Below are positions 27,436 through 39,349 of a stretch of 64,000 nucleotides of DNA, one piece after another. Source of the DNA: Strongylocentrotus droebachiensis (taxonomy: Eukaryota > Echinodermata > Echinoidea > Camarodonta > Strongylocentrotidae); the NCBI GenBank assembly GCA_035222895.1, contig JAVYIG010000065.1:744001-808000 (forward strand), written 5' to 3'. The notes below the pieces were generated by a model. It had not been told where the DNA came from. It saw only the letters and a program-made list of their open reading frames with translations, and ran no database searches. The translations under genes and the position numbers were made by a program. Position 1 is the first letter of the stretch, and each line of letters opens with the position of its first letter.

Positions 27436-28560
27436 GATGGGAGAGGGAGAGAGCGAGGGAGGGGGGAGGGAGAGAGGGAGGGAGCGTGAGAGGTAGGAGA
27501 GAAGGTGAGATAGAGGGGGAGAGAGGGGAGAGAGAGAGAGAGTGGAAGAGGGAGAGAAGGAGAAGGGGAGAGGTTACGAGATACAGAAAGACGGAAAGAG
27601 AGGAATGGTGACAGAGAAAGAGTGATAAAGGGAAAACAAATGAGAAGAGATATGGAAACGAAGAAAGGAAGATGGAGAAAGAGACATCACATCTAGATAG
27701 AGAGAGGTGCAGGGGCTACAGATGATAATGGAACAATGGGAGAGAAACAGACAGAAAGGTAAAGCAAGTACATTATTTGAGACTAACTTATTGTATAATC
27801 TAGCGATAAGAACAGATAAATCCAGGAAAATATAATCTTTATGTTACTCGAAACAGGATTATACGTCAATACTTCAGAGCGGAGCTTTATAAATCGCACT
27901 GAAATAACGGATTCTGTTATATAACAATGTTCTATGGTTCATAAACGGCAGAAGCAGCACAAAAAAACAAGAGAAACCACGACTGGTATTTAAAAAAAAG
28001 TATTGATCAATCATTGAAAATGTATTTATTTAAGAAATCTTTACTAATCTTACCAATCCTACATTTCCTGGTATTCGCCCTGACCACGGCACTTTCACAG
28101 ACCACCGACATCGACATCAAACCCACGGTGACCTTAACGAGGTCAACGACATCGCCGGCTGTCTTATTGTTTTTACTCCAATGTCCAGCCCGTTCCCGCT
28201 GTTTGGTATATTAATGCCGTCTGTTAATGAGAGACCAACGCCGATCGGCCGATGGAGCTAATCAACTCAATCAGGTCCCCTTATTCACAGGGATTCCCAG
28301 GGATGGGGTGATGGTATACTCTTTACTACCACTCATGAGGGGGGCAATGTTTCCCCCATTATAGGATCTTGAGATGTGATTCGTTTTGTCACTTGCCCAC
28401 AATGTTTGTCGCTCAAAGCGCCTGATTACATTCTCATGCTTAACTTGAAATCTGAATGAGGTATTGTATCCACGTTAACCGAAGTCTAGATTAATCATGT
28501 TTTCGTCGAACTGGAAGGCCCATGCACCTTCACAGGCGACTGGCACTGTATCGTATGTTA
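24040..28560. other. Intron segment
   Basis: Contains a GT/GC-type imperfect dinucleotide stretch at 24990-25045 and one isolated end resembling TTAAAGGGATAGTTGAATTC in reverse near 26400-26419. A GA tract at 27350-27640 is listed separately. No gene recognised. Confidence 0.35.
27345..27640. repeat. Purine (GA/GGA) tract, about 300 bp
   Basis: An almost uninterrupted purine strand of GA, GGA and GGGA units. The 144-codon Arg/Glu/Gly-rich frame across it is low-complexity. Long polypurine tracts with mirror symmetry can form triplex DNA. Confidence 0.88.
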
Positions 28561-28565
28561 ATAAT

Positions 28566-28790
28566 TTTGGTCTTATTTATCCAGGGTAGCCTCGTCAATG
28601 TAATACCGCTCTTCCTGAGGGCCTTGTAATTACTTCCCAGCATTGACAGGCACCAACTGAATACACCTGGGTCGATACGGACAGTGTGGGTAAAACACCC
28701 TGTCTAAATATAACAGCACCGATCAAGGATCGAACCTCGGACCTCTCGTATGAGTCAAGAGATCTTACCAAGTGACCAAATGACCAAATG
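28566..28790 (-). mobile_element. tRNA-derived SINE
   Basis: Read on the minus strand, an A-box-like TGGTCACTTGG (28768-28778) is followed by a perfect pol III B box GGTTCGATCC (28727-28736) at normal tRNA spacing. The tRNA-like head is followed by about 140 bp of body. The tail TACCCTGGATAAATAAGA (28571-28588) looks like a 3' end shared with a partner LINE. A short CATTTGGT duplication sits just upstream of the A box. Confidence 0.55.
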
Positions 28791-28799
28791 AATGATAGT

Positions 28800-31700
28800 A
28801 TGCGAAAGCATATTCTAACAAAATTTGACTCACTTCCCATAAACTGAGCGTGGCGGCTATGACACCAACAGGTGTAAGATGATACAACCATCCTTTTTTG
28901 ACAAAGCAGGAGCTGCCCTTTAAATGAGATAGCATTTTAATTACCAATTAATGTCACGATAATCGGTGCAACGATATACTGATTCGGATGACGTAAATGT
29001 AAAGGGTACTAGGACAAATTACAAGGCTTTAATCGCGTTGATGAGTAGGTGCCATTTTAACACCATTCATAAACCAGGATGGTGGGCGACAGATATGTCA
29101 TGTATGTCGATTATGTCAGTCTCTTTGCAATGCCATTCATATCAAGACGTTTTGATTTGGATATCATACACACACTTAGCATTGAAGCATAAATACATAA
29201 TTATGCAAATTTCACATAGTTGTGCATTATAAGTGACTATAACTTGCAAACATCCCGAATAATAACATGAACCGAAACAACTGCCTTCAATTATCCTTTA
29301 AAAGTGTCCTTTATGCAAAATTATTTGATTAATGGGAGTCTAACCATCTTTGGAATTGCTTGCCATTATTATAGAATTAGCATCTCTCTATCATCAAAGA
29401 GGGGCGGGGTAGGATGAGGAAAAAATCTAGACCTACTACCAACCCTACTTCAGTTGAGGGATTAAACATATTAAATAAGTGTTTGTTTGGAATGAGTATT
29501 CGATGGGTCTTTTGAAAGGACATATTGCATATGTCGCGATGATCCATCCCTTTAAATAAAGATGCAAAGATCTAGCAACACCTCTGCAAGTATACGCCCA
29601 TAAGCATCAGGCTTTATTAAACAACCTACAGTTTTCCTGAAAAGCAACCCAGTTACATTACGCGATCACGTGACCCAGCAACCTCTTGGAAACCCAACCC
29701 CCAAAACAAGTCAAATGCCACGCCCACTCACTCACAAACAATACAATATTGCATGGCTATTAACCTTTCATTGGCAGTGCTCTAAACGTCACTGGTCAAG
29801 CCTGATGGTATTTTGGCCTTCATTGTTAATGGGTTAGGCAGTGCTGGATTAACCGATGCATATTCAAAAATAGAAAGATTATTTCTGCATACTTATTTCA
29901 AGGAAACATCGCAAAACCAGATGTTTTTAATTCCGGTTAATACATGGTAAAGTGTATTAAAATATTGGAAATCAAACAGAACAGTACAATTCATTTTGTA
30001 TATTTTTCTTACAGGAATTTAAATACCTCTTAAACATGTTAAATGTGGTTCATGGTTAGGCCAAAGACTAAAGATTTTCTTATAATTTTGAACAAAGTTA
30101 TGCGCCTTTCTGTTAAAGTCAATTCGTGTGTACTCAAATGTTGGAATGCAACACACAAGTCATGTACTACATGTTGTGTACAAAACTAATTACCTTTTAG
30201 CGTATGTCCTTAGACAGTGCACCTAAATTAAATTTAATGATACATTTTCTTCTAATAATTACATGTATGTATACCATTCGAAAGTTTGTGAATCCGCAAA
30301 GACATCACATAATAAAAAGAACTCCAGATACACACAATTTCATCTTTTAGATAGCAAAAAGATGAATTTGGCAGTTGTTTGAGTATAATGCTGTGTCAAT
30401 CTGCCAATGACAATGATAACACCTAGGAATGATTTTGAGCCGAGGTATTTGTAATTCAAGTGGATCCTTTAAAAGGTATTGAAGGATCGATGCAAACGTT
30501 TAGACGAGTCCACATCGAATCTAGTATGGTGATGAATGTATTTCGTTTGAAAGATTTCGTGCATTTCCACTGTAATTTGGAATAGATCCCAGCAGCTTTG
30601 GGTGGAAGAGAAGCTTTTGAAAGATTCCAATCTTTCGCACTCTGCATCCTCTATTTGCACGACACTTTCGCATTCATCATTATGTCACTAAGAATGCAAA
30701 AGTCGAGATAATGAATTCTTTAACCCCGTCAATACGGGGTTGGTTGCCATTCTGGAAAATTGCCTCTCCTATATAGCGGTTTAACATGCATTGGATATCT
30801 TGAATTTTAAGTCCAGCAGTCGCTTTTAACGCAAAGGAGATTCAAGTAATAAATCCTTCCAGTTAACCACTAACTACTCATAGATTGAGCGAGGCAACTG
30901 GATATAAATTACACGCCCTTTGAACAAAATAAAACGAAGTGAGGTTCGAACCATAAACCTCTTGAATCAAATTCAAATGAAAGAAACTTTCGGTGCAACT
31001 GAATCACGCGGGCATATTTTTAACATTTTTTAAAAATTTGTGGTTTAAAAAAAAAAAATGCTTTAGAAATTGAAGGTTAGGACGCGGAGGAAATCATTTT
31101 CCTGCGAGATCGCTTCTCTTACCTTAAGTTTTCAAGACCTTTTCCTGTGCTTCCATTTCTATATCAAATCAATGGGTTGCTATGAGTTACGTGCCTAGAA
31201 TCGAACATCTCCATCCCCCGTGGAAAGGCACAAAATCCCTTCACTGGCTTTTCAAAATATTGATTATTGATCGGATTATTCGTATTTTAGTCAGATATAG
31301 CTATTCTTGGACATTGTAAGGATTGCAAAAGTTACCACTGTCTTTTGCATTCGAAGAAGTTTTCCCCGTCGGAATTGGGTTTTTTGTTGGTTGATTAGCG
31401 AGTGGCAAGTTGGATAGGGGGCAAGAGAGTAGAAAAGAATTCTTTACAGGATAGGAAATAATTCCTTTTTGCGCGTTTCTTTTTCATCCCTCTCTCTCCT
31501 TATCTCCCTCTCTCCCCCTCTCTCTCCTTATCTTCCTCTCCCCTCACTTTCTCTTCCTCCGTCCCCCTTCTTCTTCCTTTCTCTCTCCTCTCTCTCCTTA
31601 CTGTCCACCCCTCTATCCCGTTATCTTGTATCTCTCTATATCCCTCTATCATGGCTGTCTTTTTATTCATCCCACCTCCTCTCTTTCTACTACCCTATAT

Positions 31701-33590
31701 CTTATACCCTCTCTTTCTTCCCTCTTCCTGTAATATAATGGGAGGGGCAGGTGCCCTCTTGCTTCATAGGGCTACGCCACTGCCAATGAACAGCAAGATT
31801 GTTATGAAGTGGTATGATAGAGATATGGCCTGTCACTGAGCCTGTCTCTGAATTGAAGAAGTGACACAGGAATGATATCTCAGCCAAACCCTTCTTGCAC
31901 TTCTGAACTTTGACCGTAGCTCGTCTTCATTTTCTGAACACTGATGTAAGATGGTCGGGTATATCAGAAGGGTTGGGCACTGATTTTCACCACTCCTCCG
32001 TTCTCTTTAAACAAAGTACGTGATTGTATTTTGTTTTTCATTTTTCGTTGTCTACGTCAATTTCTCTTCATTATTATCTTTGCCTCTTTCTCACTCTCTC
32101 TCTTTCTCTCTCCTACCCCCCCCCCCTCGCTCATTTCTTTCCTCCCCTCCCACTCTTTTCCCTTCCCTCTTCCTCAATATCTCTCGCTCATATGTCTACT
32201 TATCTCCTACCCTCTGCTACCTGTCCATCTCTTTCTATTCTTCTCTTTTTTTCCCATCCTCCTTACCATTTCTCTTGCTCTCTAATTCATTTCGATGCTA
32301 ACTCTTTATCTACCATTTTTTACACACCTCTCTTTCTTACACCCACCCCCTCCTCCTTACATGAAAAACTTTCTCCCTTTTTTCAAGTTTCTTACGTGAA
32401 GCCTCAAACATTTTGTCGGTAGATGCAGCTCTTGTACGAAGCAAAACTCCTCTATTTCCATCAATGAAATTTCTCATAGAAGACGTTCGCCCTTGCTGCT
32501 GCTCACACATAACCTACAGCAGCAAATCTAAGTTCTTACATGATTTTACACAATTCTAATTCGTGAGGAACATCTTCGTGAGTATACTAAACACACAATT
32601 ACTGGAGTGGGTGTGGGAACATTAAATGACTTTTAAACATAACATGATATTAGATAATGCTTAAATGCTACTTCGCACGTCCTTCACGGAGGATGTCACT
32701 TATTTTCCTTCCAGAAGTCTAGGATCTGACCTCAGAATCCCCCGAACTTAACCGACAGATCCACCCTTAATCAGCTCTGCTACTAACCAGGATCGGGGAG
32801 GCGTGTACTTTTCAACACCCTCACCCCTCTCATCCCGTCATCTCACCCTCTCATCACGAGAGCTCGCTCTTGAGCTTGGAGACGCGGCCCAGACACCGTT
32901 AAGCATGGGTTCTTAAATATATTACCGGCACCTTAAGTTCTGTATGCGTGGAACAGTATCGGTAGCGGAGGCAAGATTTGATACAACTTCCATACGCGAG
33001 CGTCTAAAATCGAATCAGGTACTAGCATGTCATGTGAAGATGAGAAAGTGTCTAATAAGTAAGGAATTTGACTTTCCATTTGGAAGTCGGTACTGTAAGA
33101 ACACAAAGCTGCCATGAGTTTACTTGTTTGGTATGAAGAGTCAATAATAAGGTTGACATCAATGTGGAATAAAGAATATATTCATAATTGCCAGTCATTA
33201 ACATTATAATATGAAAAAAAAGTGATTTCTTCTTCCATACTTGTACAATAGATTGAAACGGTAAAGTCGGCTAAATGAGTTGACAGTTTTTAAAAGTTAA
33301 ATAATGGGAAATGGTAACGCAACAAAAATACTATAATTGATATTCCATGTTTGACAGTGAAGTCGAATCGTTGTCAAAGTAAAGATAAAGAATGCTTCTT
33401 GTTCATGGACTTGCATTCTCATATAGGAACAGGAACTAGCGTGTGGTATACTCGGTTCAGGGAAGTAATAAAAGACAAAAATGGGCCTAACGGTGGAAAT
33501 TGGTTCATATTATGGCTGGGAATTATTGAGAGGTGTACGGGAAGGCCAAGTGAGTCAATGAAGTCTTGGGGGAATCAGTGGATGCGTAAG
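28800..33590. other. Intron segment next to exon 1
   Basis: Contains CT-rich stretches at 31488-31660 and 32085-32330 and a hAT-like end (GGGCTACGCCACTG) at about 31769-31782. A palindromic GGTTCGAACC lies near 30943. No gene recognised. Confidence 0.35.
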
Positions 33591-33597
33591 GACTTAC

Positions 33598-34139
33598 CTG
33601 TCGACCGCAATTACGAGCAGGGTGTTAACGGACACGTAGAGAGAAACGTTCTTCGTCATCGCCATCAACGGGCACATGAAGTCGGGAAGGATCCAGCTCT
33701 GAGCAAGGTAATATTGTAAGGAAAACGGCGCACAAATGAGAGCGACCAAAGCGTCCGAGAACGCCAGGTTTGCGATGAGGAGGTTGGTGACGCTCCGAAG
33801 TCGCTTGTGTCTTGCGATCAGGAAGCAGAGAAGGCAGTTGCCAGGGCCACAGACGATGGTGACGAGGGCGAAGACGATGCCGAGGAAGGCTTTGGTGCCG
33901 ACAGTCTGCGGGAAAATCTCGCATTGGAATCCCGGTGTCTCGTTCAACCATGAAAAGTAGGAACTGCTTGCGCCGTAGTCAATGGTGTAGTTTTCCGGGA
34001 GGAAGGAGTAATCGAAAGAGAGTTTCGACGTCAGGGTCGAATCACCGGGACTCCTCGAGAGTACAAGATCACCCGTGGCCGGTTCCGACATCGAGGTGTC
34101 CACGATGCTACTCACGTACGGGATGTTCCTGGTCATCAT
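33598..34139 (-). CDS. Prokineticin-receptor-like GPCR, exon 1 (residues 1-181 in part)
   Basis: First coding exon of a rhodopsin-family (class A) neuropeptide receptor of the plasma membrane. It encodes an extracellular N-terminus with N-glycosylation sequons at N50 and N66. TM1 spans about residues 83-110 with the conserved Asn in GPGN (N101, position 1.50). TM2 is about 118-142 with LAFSD (D129, position 2.50). TM3 carries C156, which would pair with an extracellular-loop-2 cysteine, and ends in DRY. The start is the first of two adjacent Met codons; an in-frame stop lies upstream at 34209-34211 with no Met between. The exon ends GAC AG before the donor GTAAGT at 33592-33597, so the Arg codon is split in phase 2. 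The stretch KRLRSVTNLLIANLAFSD and the NVSLYVSVN-DRY segment resemble vertebrate prokineticin receptors. That family couples secreted AVIT-type peptides to G proteins; the ligand here is inferred only. Confidence 0.88.
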
Positions 34140-34626
34140 CTTGCGAGATGGATATCGAAAACTTATTTCATAAATTGATAGAAAGATCTGGTAAATGGAG
34201 TTATAAACTCAAGCAAACTTTTCTTTCAACCTTCTCTGAGACACCATCGCCGATAAATGAAGTACAGAAAACGACTGATGATTTCGCAAACAAATTAAGT
34301 GGGAAACAAAAAACTTCAGGACGATTCCATTTTAAGTGTAGTTAAACCAAGATTACACTGGTAAAATAAATCAAATGCTGGATGTTCCCCGCGCTGTCCA
34401 AACGATACACTTAAGGTTCCAATGCACACACAGTGGAGCTCATCAAATGTCGGAGGCTAGCAATAAACAGACGACACGATGAATGACACACTTTTGGCGC
34501 GCTCTCTCTGAGGGTCGAGAAATGAGGCGAACGTACGGTAGCAAACAATCTAAGCACGACGAGTTATCAGCTGATGCGCCAGCTGTGCGTATGTCGCGGG
34601 CTTGAGATGATCGTCTCAAGAGTAGT
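34140..34626 (-). promoter_or_regulatory. Immediate 5' flank of the receptor gene
   Basis: This precedes the initiator Met and probably contains the 5' UTR and promoter. Seen: paired E-boxes CAGCTG at 34568-34573 and 34580-34585, and a TTTTGGCGCG element at about 34491-34500 that resembles an E2F site. I see no convincing TATA box, and an upstream non-coding exon cannot be excluded. Confidence 0.35.
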
Positions 34627-34989
34627 CAGCTTTTCGAACTTGAACGCGAGATACTTAAAAGCGAGACAAGTGAGCTTTTCGAGTTTAAACGCGAGAGAAG
34701 TCAACTCAAGAATCTAAACGCGAGATAAAATTTATTATTGAATTAAAAGATAATAAATGAATCAGCTTTTCGAATTTAAACGAAAGATAAGTCCGCTCTT
34801 TCAAGTTAAACTAAGTGATATGCCAGGTTTTCGAAATTAAACAAGTGATAATTTAGCTCTTCGAATTTATACGTGAGATAAGTCAGCTTTTAGAACTTGA
34901 ACAAGAGAAGTTAATATTTTAAACTTATAAGATTAAGCGTAAGCGAAGACAGCTCCAATGCAAAAAAGGTAAGCTTTTCGAATTTAAAT
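34627..34989. repeat. Degenerate 30-bp minisatellite, about 9 copies
   Basis: The unit is roughly CAGCTTTTCGAATTTAAACG followed by CGAGATAAGT. Good copies start at about 34627, 34669, 34758 and 34971, with more diverged ones between. Many copies contain TTCGAA or a near match. It lies 0.5 kb upstream of the receptor start codon. There are no constant spacers, so it is not a CRISPR array. Confidence 0.7.
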
Positions 34990-35639
34990 TCATATCTCCG
35001 AACTTCAATCCCTTTCAATTGTCAAAGTCCCCTAAAAGAGTGATAAGTGGAAACGGGCAAAAGTTAAGGAATCAGAATTTGGACTTTTGACGGTTTCCGG
35101 TTATTCTGATTATACGCGACAATGCATGACACAGTAAAGCTTGAAATGAGTTAGAGACCCCACGAACGTTAATGTTTGAAGGTAGCGATCCTAAAATCAG
35201 AGGAAACGGATTTTTTCCACAGTTAGTTTTAGATCAATTCCCCTTCAACACTGTTCAATTCAAAAGAAAATCAGAATCGTCATGTGGGGTAAGATGTATT
35301 TCTTCCGTCCAATGGTCGTCCGAGTACCATGAGTAATATATATATTTTTGTTGTTATCACGTAGTAATTCAATTCTGCTTCGGGAAACATTGGGCAACCA
35401 GATTCAAAATTTCACTTGAGTTCAACTCCGAGCTTTTGTAATGATTTTTCTTTTCGATGTCCAGACTTGTCAAAGTTTCAAGCAGTCATACACGGTTGGT
35501 AGGATAGCTGGTTGGCACCATGCTCCACTGGACGTCCATTGCGAGCATGATTGTCTACAATTTGAGCGATGGGGTGCACTTAGAGTGCGATCAAGAGATG
35601 GGGTGGAGGGTGAGTGGGATAGATGGAGAGCTGAGGAGG

Positions 35640-35644
35640 ACAAG

Positions 35645-35687
<43 letters not shown>

Positions 35688-36488
35688 GGGGGGGGAGAGA
35701 GAAACAAAACTGAGGAAAGAAAGTTGAGAGAAAGGGAGCTAATAAGAAGGAACGGGAGAAAGAAAACTGAAGAGGAAGTTGAGAGCTGAGGAAGAAGATG
35801 TGGAGGTTGAAAGAGAGAGAGAGAGAGACAGAGAGAGAGAGGGAGAGAGAGAGATGAGGAGAAGGAGGAGGAGAAAAAAGAGCTGAGGAAAGAGAGATAG
35901 CTGAGGATGGGAAGTAAAGACAATTAAGGAAAGAAAGAGAGAGAGGCACAGAGAGAGACAGACAGACAGAAAGAGAGAGAGAGAGAGTTGGAGAGGAAGA
36001 CGAGTGGATTGAGATCATGCTAATAATACAAAACAGGGAGAGAAAGAGAGAAAGAGAAAAGGGTACGGCAAACGGGAAAGATAAGAACATAGCATTCAGA
36101 TGATAGGAAAGAGTGATGCGATAGAAGAAGATATATGCAGAGAAATAAAGAAAGAAGAAGAGGTATGTGGGAAAAGGGTGACACATGGAGATAGGTGAAA
36201 GGGACAGGGCGATAAGAGAGGGAGAGGGAGAGAAATTGGAAATAGAGATTGTTGGCATGGGAGACATGAGTATAAGGTAAATGATAAGCGATAATAACGG
36301 AGAGATATATACGGTGAGAGAGAGAGAGACAAGAAGAAAGAGAAATGATGCGAGAGTCGAAAATAGCAGATGGAACAGAAAGAGGAGAGACTAGAGAGAA
36401 TGGGAGAGAGAATAGAGAAGAGAGAAGATGAGACAGAAGATAGAAAGGGAGAGAGAGGGGGGAGAGAGAGAGAGAGAGAGAGAGAAAT
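35640..36488. repeat. 850-bp purine-rich tract upstream of the receptor
   Basis: A patchwork of (GA)n, GGA and GAAA units on the + strand with few pyrimidine interruptions. It gives a 265-codon Ser/Leu-rich frame on the minus strand that is an artefact. A CT run of opposite polarity follows at 36551-36592. Confidence 0.88.
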
Positions 36489-36550
36489 CAAAATAATTTC
36501 ATATCGGTGATAGCTAACCGCTCACTGACCTCATCATCACATTGCACTAT

Positions 36551-36592
36551 AATCTCTCTCTCTCTCTCTCCCTCTCCCCTTCTCACTTTCTG
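36551..36592. repeat. (CT)n run
   Basis: CT repeat whose complement matches the GA tract ending 60 bp to the left, so the two could pair as a large cruciform. Confidence 0.85.
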
Positions 36593-36599
36593 TCATCCA

Positions 36600-39300
36600 G
36601 GTCGCCATGTCGCTTCAAGTCTACATCACCAGATATAAGACCGCTTCCATTATCTCAGCTGCCCCTACCCCTGCATCCCAGGTATATCAGTCGAGTTAAT
36701 AGACTTAAGAGAGGTGTTAAACCAAAAAGGAAAGCTGAATTAATTTCGATTTCCTCGAACGATGATCATTATCTGAAAAGGAAATCAGCAACAGACAATA
36801 TTAACGTTAGATGAATTATATTTCGTGGATGTTTGATTGCCAAGAGATTAATCCATGTTCAATCACCTGTGAAAACATTGCCAAAGTCTTTTTAATCTGG
36901 TGATGCCTAACCAAAGCGACCTAGACCTTGGTTATTGTTTAATTTAGCAAGTGATATGCTTCTTTTAATTGATTACTGTCATATTGCACTTACGGCAATG
37001 AGCATTACTATTATGAGTGCACGTTCTATAATCAATGGCAGGCAGCAATGATACACACACACACACACACATGGAATAATGGTCGCATAGCCGTCGGTTG
37101 CCAGCAGTAAATCAGGGTCAGGATAGAACTTGTGCGTGGCGCCTGCTTGCTGGACCAAGCAAACCAGTTGATTGGCTGAGCGCTGTACCAATAAGGTACT
37201 TTAATTGACCAATCAGCGTTTAGCAAATCGTAATACAGAGTGCGCAATTCCATAATCTGTGGTATTACGTTGGTTGATAATGTTGCCGCTTAATGGTGGT
37301 CTGTGGATTACCGAAATCACAAATATCAGACAGAATATAAGAAATTAATATAATTTAGACTAACATAATGCACAATATTGCAATGAATATTTGAAATAAA
37401 GCTGATGGTCTGTGATTGACTTCTAAAAGGAAGATATAAGGAAAAGTGAACTGTGTGGGGGTGAATATCGCATAATTTAACAATAAGCGCAATTTGATTG
37501 ACGTGTAAGATATATATTTTTTATATTTCCAAAAATTGTCGTTAGTTTTGTCTTCTTCACTAAATCTAAAAAACACCAAATAACCCTCCATCTTCTCTCA
37601 ATTCATGATTTCGTCTATTTCATCTTCACTTTTTAACTATCCTTTTACTTTCCCCATTCCTCCATCCATCAAACATTATGTATATCCCCTCTTCTATTTG
37701 GCTCCTTTTCTCCACCGTCTTTCTAGGTATGAGGTAATTATCTCAAATCTGTGCGAAGAAAATATCATTCCGGGAGCCCTACTAAAGCCGAACTAGACGG
37801 CTAAATGCATCCGGATATCTCTCTGTATACAGAAGCTAAATCTTTCAAGGAACATGCATGTAACTCGATAAAACAAATCGCGCGTCACAAAACTAATGTG
37901 GCAAGACAAGACTAGTGAAATCGGCAGCGGTATATCATTTTCTTTTCCCCTCTTCCAATACTAATACAATAACCAATGTCGATTCTTATTACAATATTCG
38001 AAGAGGAAGTCCATCCTGATATTAAGTTGGTTTTAATAAAAATAGAAACCGGTCAGTGAAAGTTTGAGCAAATTCCGATTAAAAATTAAAAAGTTATGAT
38101 TTCTTTAAGTTGCAATCAAACACGAATTGGCTACTCTGTGATGTATCTTGCGAGATCCTCTCCCATTTTCTCTGTAGACAAAATTTCACACACTTTCATT
38201 TTCTTCGTTATTGATGACAGAATATATTTTTGATTTATATTAACGGTGCATGTATGCTTCAAAAAAATAAAATCTCGAGTGAAAATAAAAGTTTGTGATT
38301 TTTTTTCAATACAGAGAAAATTTAACAATACAAAAAGAAAAGCCCGCAATGGGGAAGCTTTTAAAGAATGAGTCACAAAACGAGTAGGTTCATACATTGA
38401 CCTCAAGTACAACATTCACTCCTGCACTCTAATGTATACCGCATACTGACATATAATGTGGGTATAATAATAAGATGATCGATGAAGTTGAACCTGAACC
38501 CCGAATGCTCTTGCAATTGCTCGTTATTTAAAAGTCACAATCAACATTTTCAGAAGTCCATGAATACTTGTCCTTGTTCTGCTTAACTTCAAATATCTAT
38601 TATGTGGCACCCGTGGAAAAAAGAACAAGAGAAAAAGCGAACGATAAGCCCCTCTCCGTCATCATGATTGAGGGTGCGGATCATCTACTGCGCGTGTTCA
38701 AATACCACTAATGGCGTGTTCAAATTATGGCCACGATTCACGATTCGCATTTACATCGAAACACTGACATTTTCAGATCATTTTTGACCTGTGTCTATCT
38801 TTCGAAGGATAGAAAAATATCATGGAGTTGAGAAAAAACATTAGGTGACGTAAATAAGGTAAAAAGAAGTAGACAAATAACAGAGACGGTGAACTAGTTT
38901 TGTTCGTTCACCAATGATCTTAAAGCAAGTCCTTTTATAACGACGAGGAGATCAAGAAAATTGAGCTTCGATTGCTCTTAATAACAATCCTGCGTTATTA
39001 TGAAGATAATTGAAAAAAGCTTTCAAAGCTAAATCTGGAACTTTTGTTACGTCATTCTTGTTGTTAGCTTTTTGTTTCTTGCATATACTGAAAGACAGGT
39101 TCTATTTATGCTTTAAATCGTTTTGTTTGTTCCGTTTTTGCAAATCCATTCAAAGTACAGACAAATAAGCGAACAACAAACAACTTATTCTAACTCTGCG
39201 ACATTCCCCAGATTACACCCTGAAAGAACGAAAGTGTTATGTTCTCATGGAAAATGTATATATTACGTGCCCAATCATCATGTTCAAGTATATGTCCTCT
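36600..39300. other. Intergenic segment
   Basis: Contains a (CA)11 microsatellite at about 37050-37072. Otherwise AT-rich sequence with no recognisable gene. Confidence 0.35.
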
Positions 39301-39306
39301 TAAAAA

Positions 39307-39344
39307 TGACGTCAGCTCGTTCTTATGACGTCACATTATATAAA
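39307..39344 (+). promoter_or_regulatory. Tandem CRE plus TATA box
   Basis: Two perfect cAMP-response elements TGACGTCA (39307-39314 and 39326-39333), 19 bp apart, are followed at once by TATATAAA (39337-39344). This is the order and spacing of a cAMP-responsive core promoter firing to the right, with initiation expected about 25-32 bp past the TATA box. No convincing coding exon follows within 1 kb. The TATA could also be used by an RNA gene or a lost element. Confidence 0.38.
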
Positions 39345-39349
39345 CACAA

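Larger units (their letters stand above)
1020..33597 (-). other. Single giant phase 2 intron of the receptor gene
   Basis: The intron is 32,578 bp long, with donor AG|GTAAGT (33592-33599) and acceptor TTTCAG (1020-1025). Both match the spliceosomal consensus, and the joined frame is open and motif-correct. The intron contains no exon I can recognise on either strand. It holds several inverted-repeat elements, a SINE, tandem repeats and simple repeats listed separately. Interruption at the Arg of DRY is a recurrent intron site known in many class A GPCR genes. Confidence 0.85.

Noticed and set aside
28014-28214. 66-codon + frame with a Lys-rich start and hydrophobic stretch resembling a signal peptide
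   Set aside because: No recognisable mature peptide, no clear splice sites and no family match; such frames arise easily in AT-rich DNA.
30930-31015. tRNA-like minus-strand sequence with GGTTCGAACC and GATTCAGTTG
   Set aside because: The acceptor stem and anticodon arm do not pair convincingly, and the B-box match is itself a palindrome; at most a decayed SINE head.
33351-34345. Open frames on + (33351-33719, 33935-34345) and an overlapping minus frame (33625-33951) across exon 1
   Set aside because: They are shadows of the receptor exon in other frames and match no family.
34627-34989. Regular 30-bp repeats considered as a CRISPR array
   Set aside because: Copies are contiguous and diverged with no spacers, and the genome is eukaryotic.
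35470-36491. Long Ser/Leu-rich and Arg/Glu-rich frames (up to 265 codons)
   Set aside because: Produced by the GA/CT tract; they have no domain and no codon structure.
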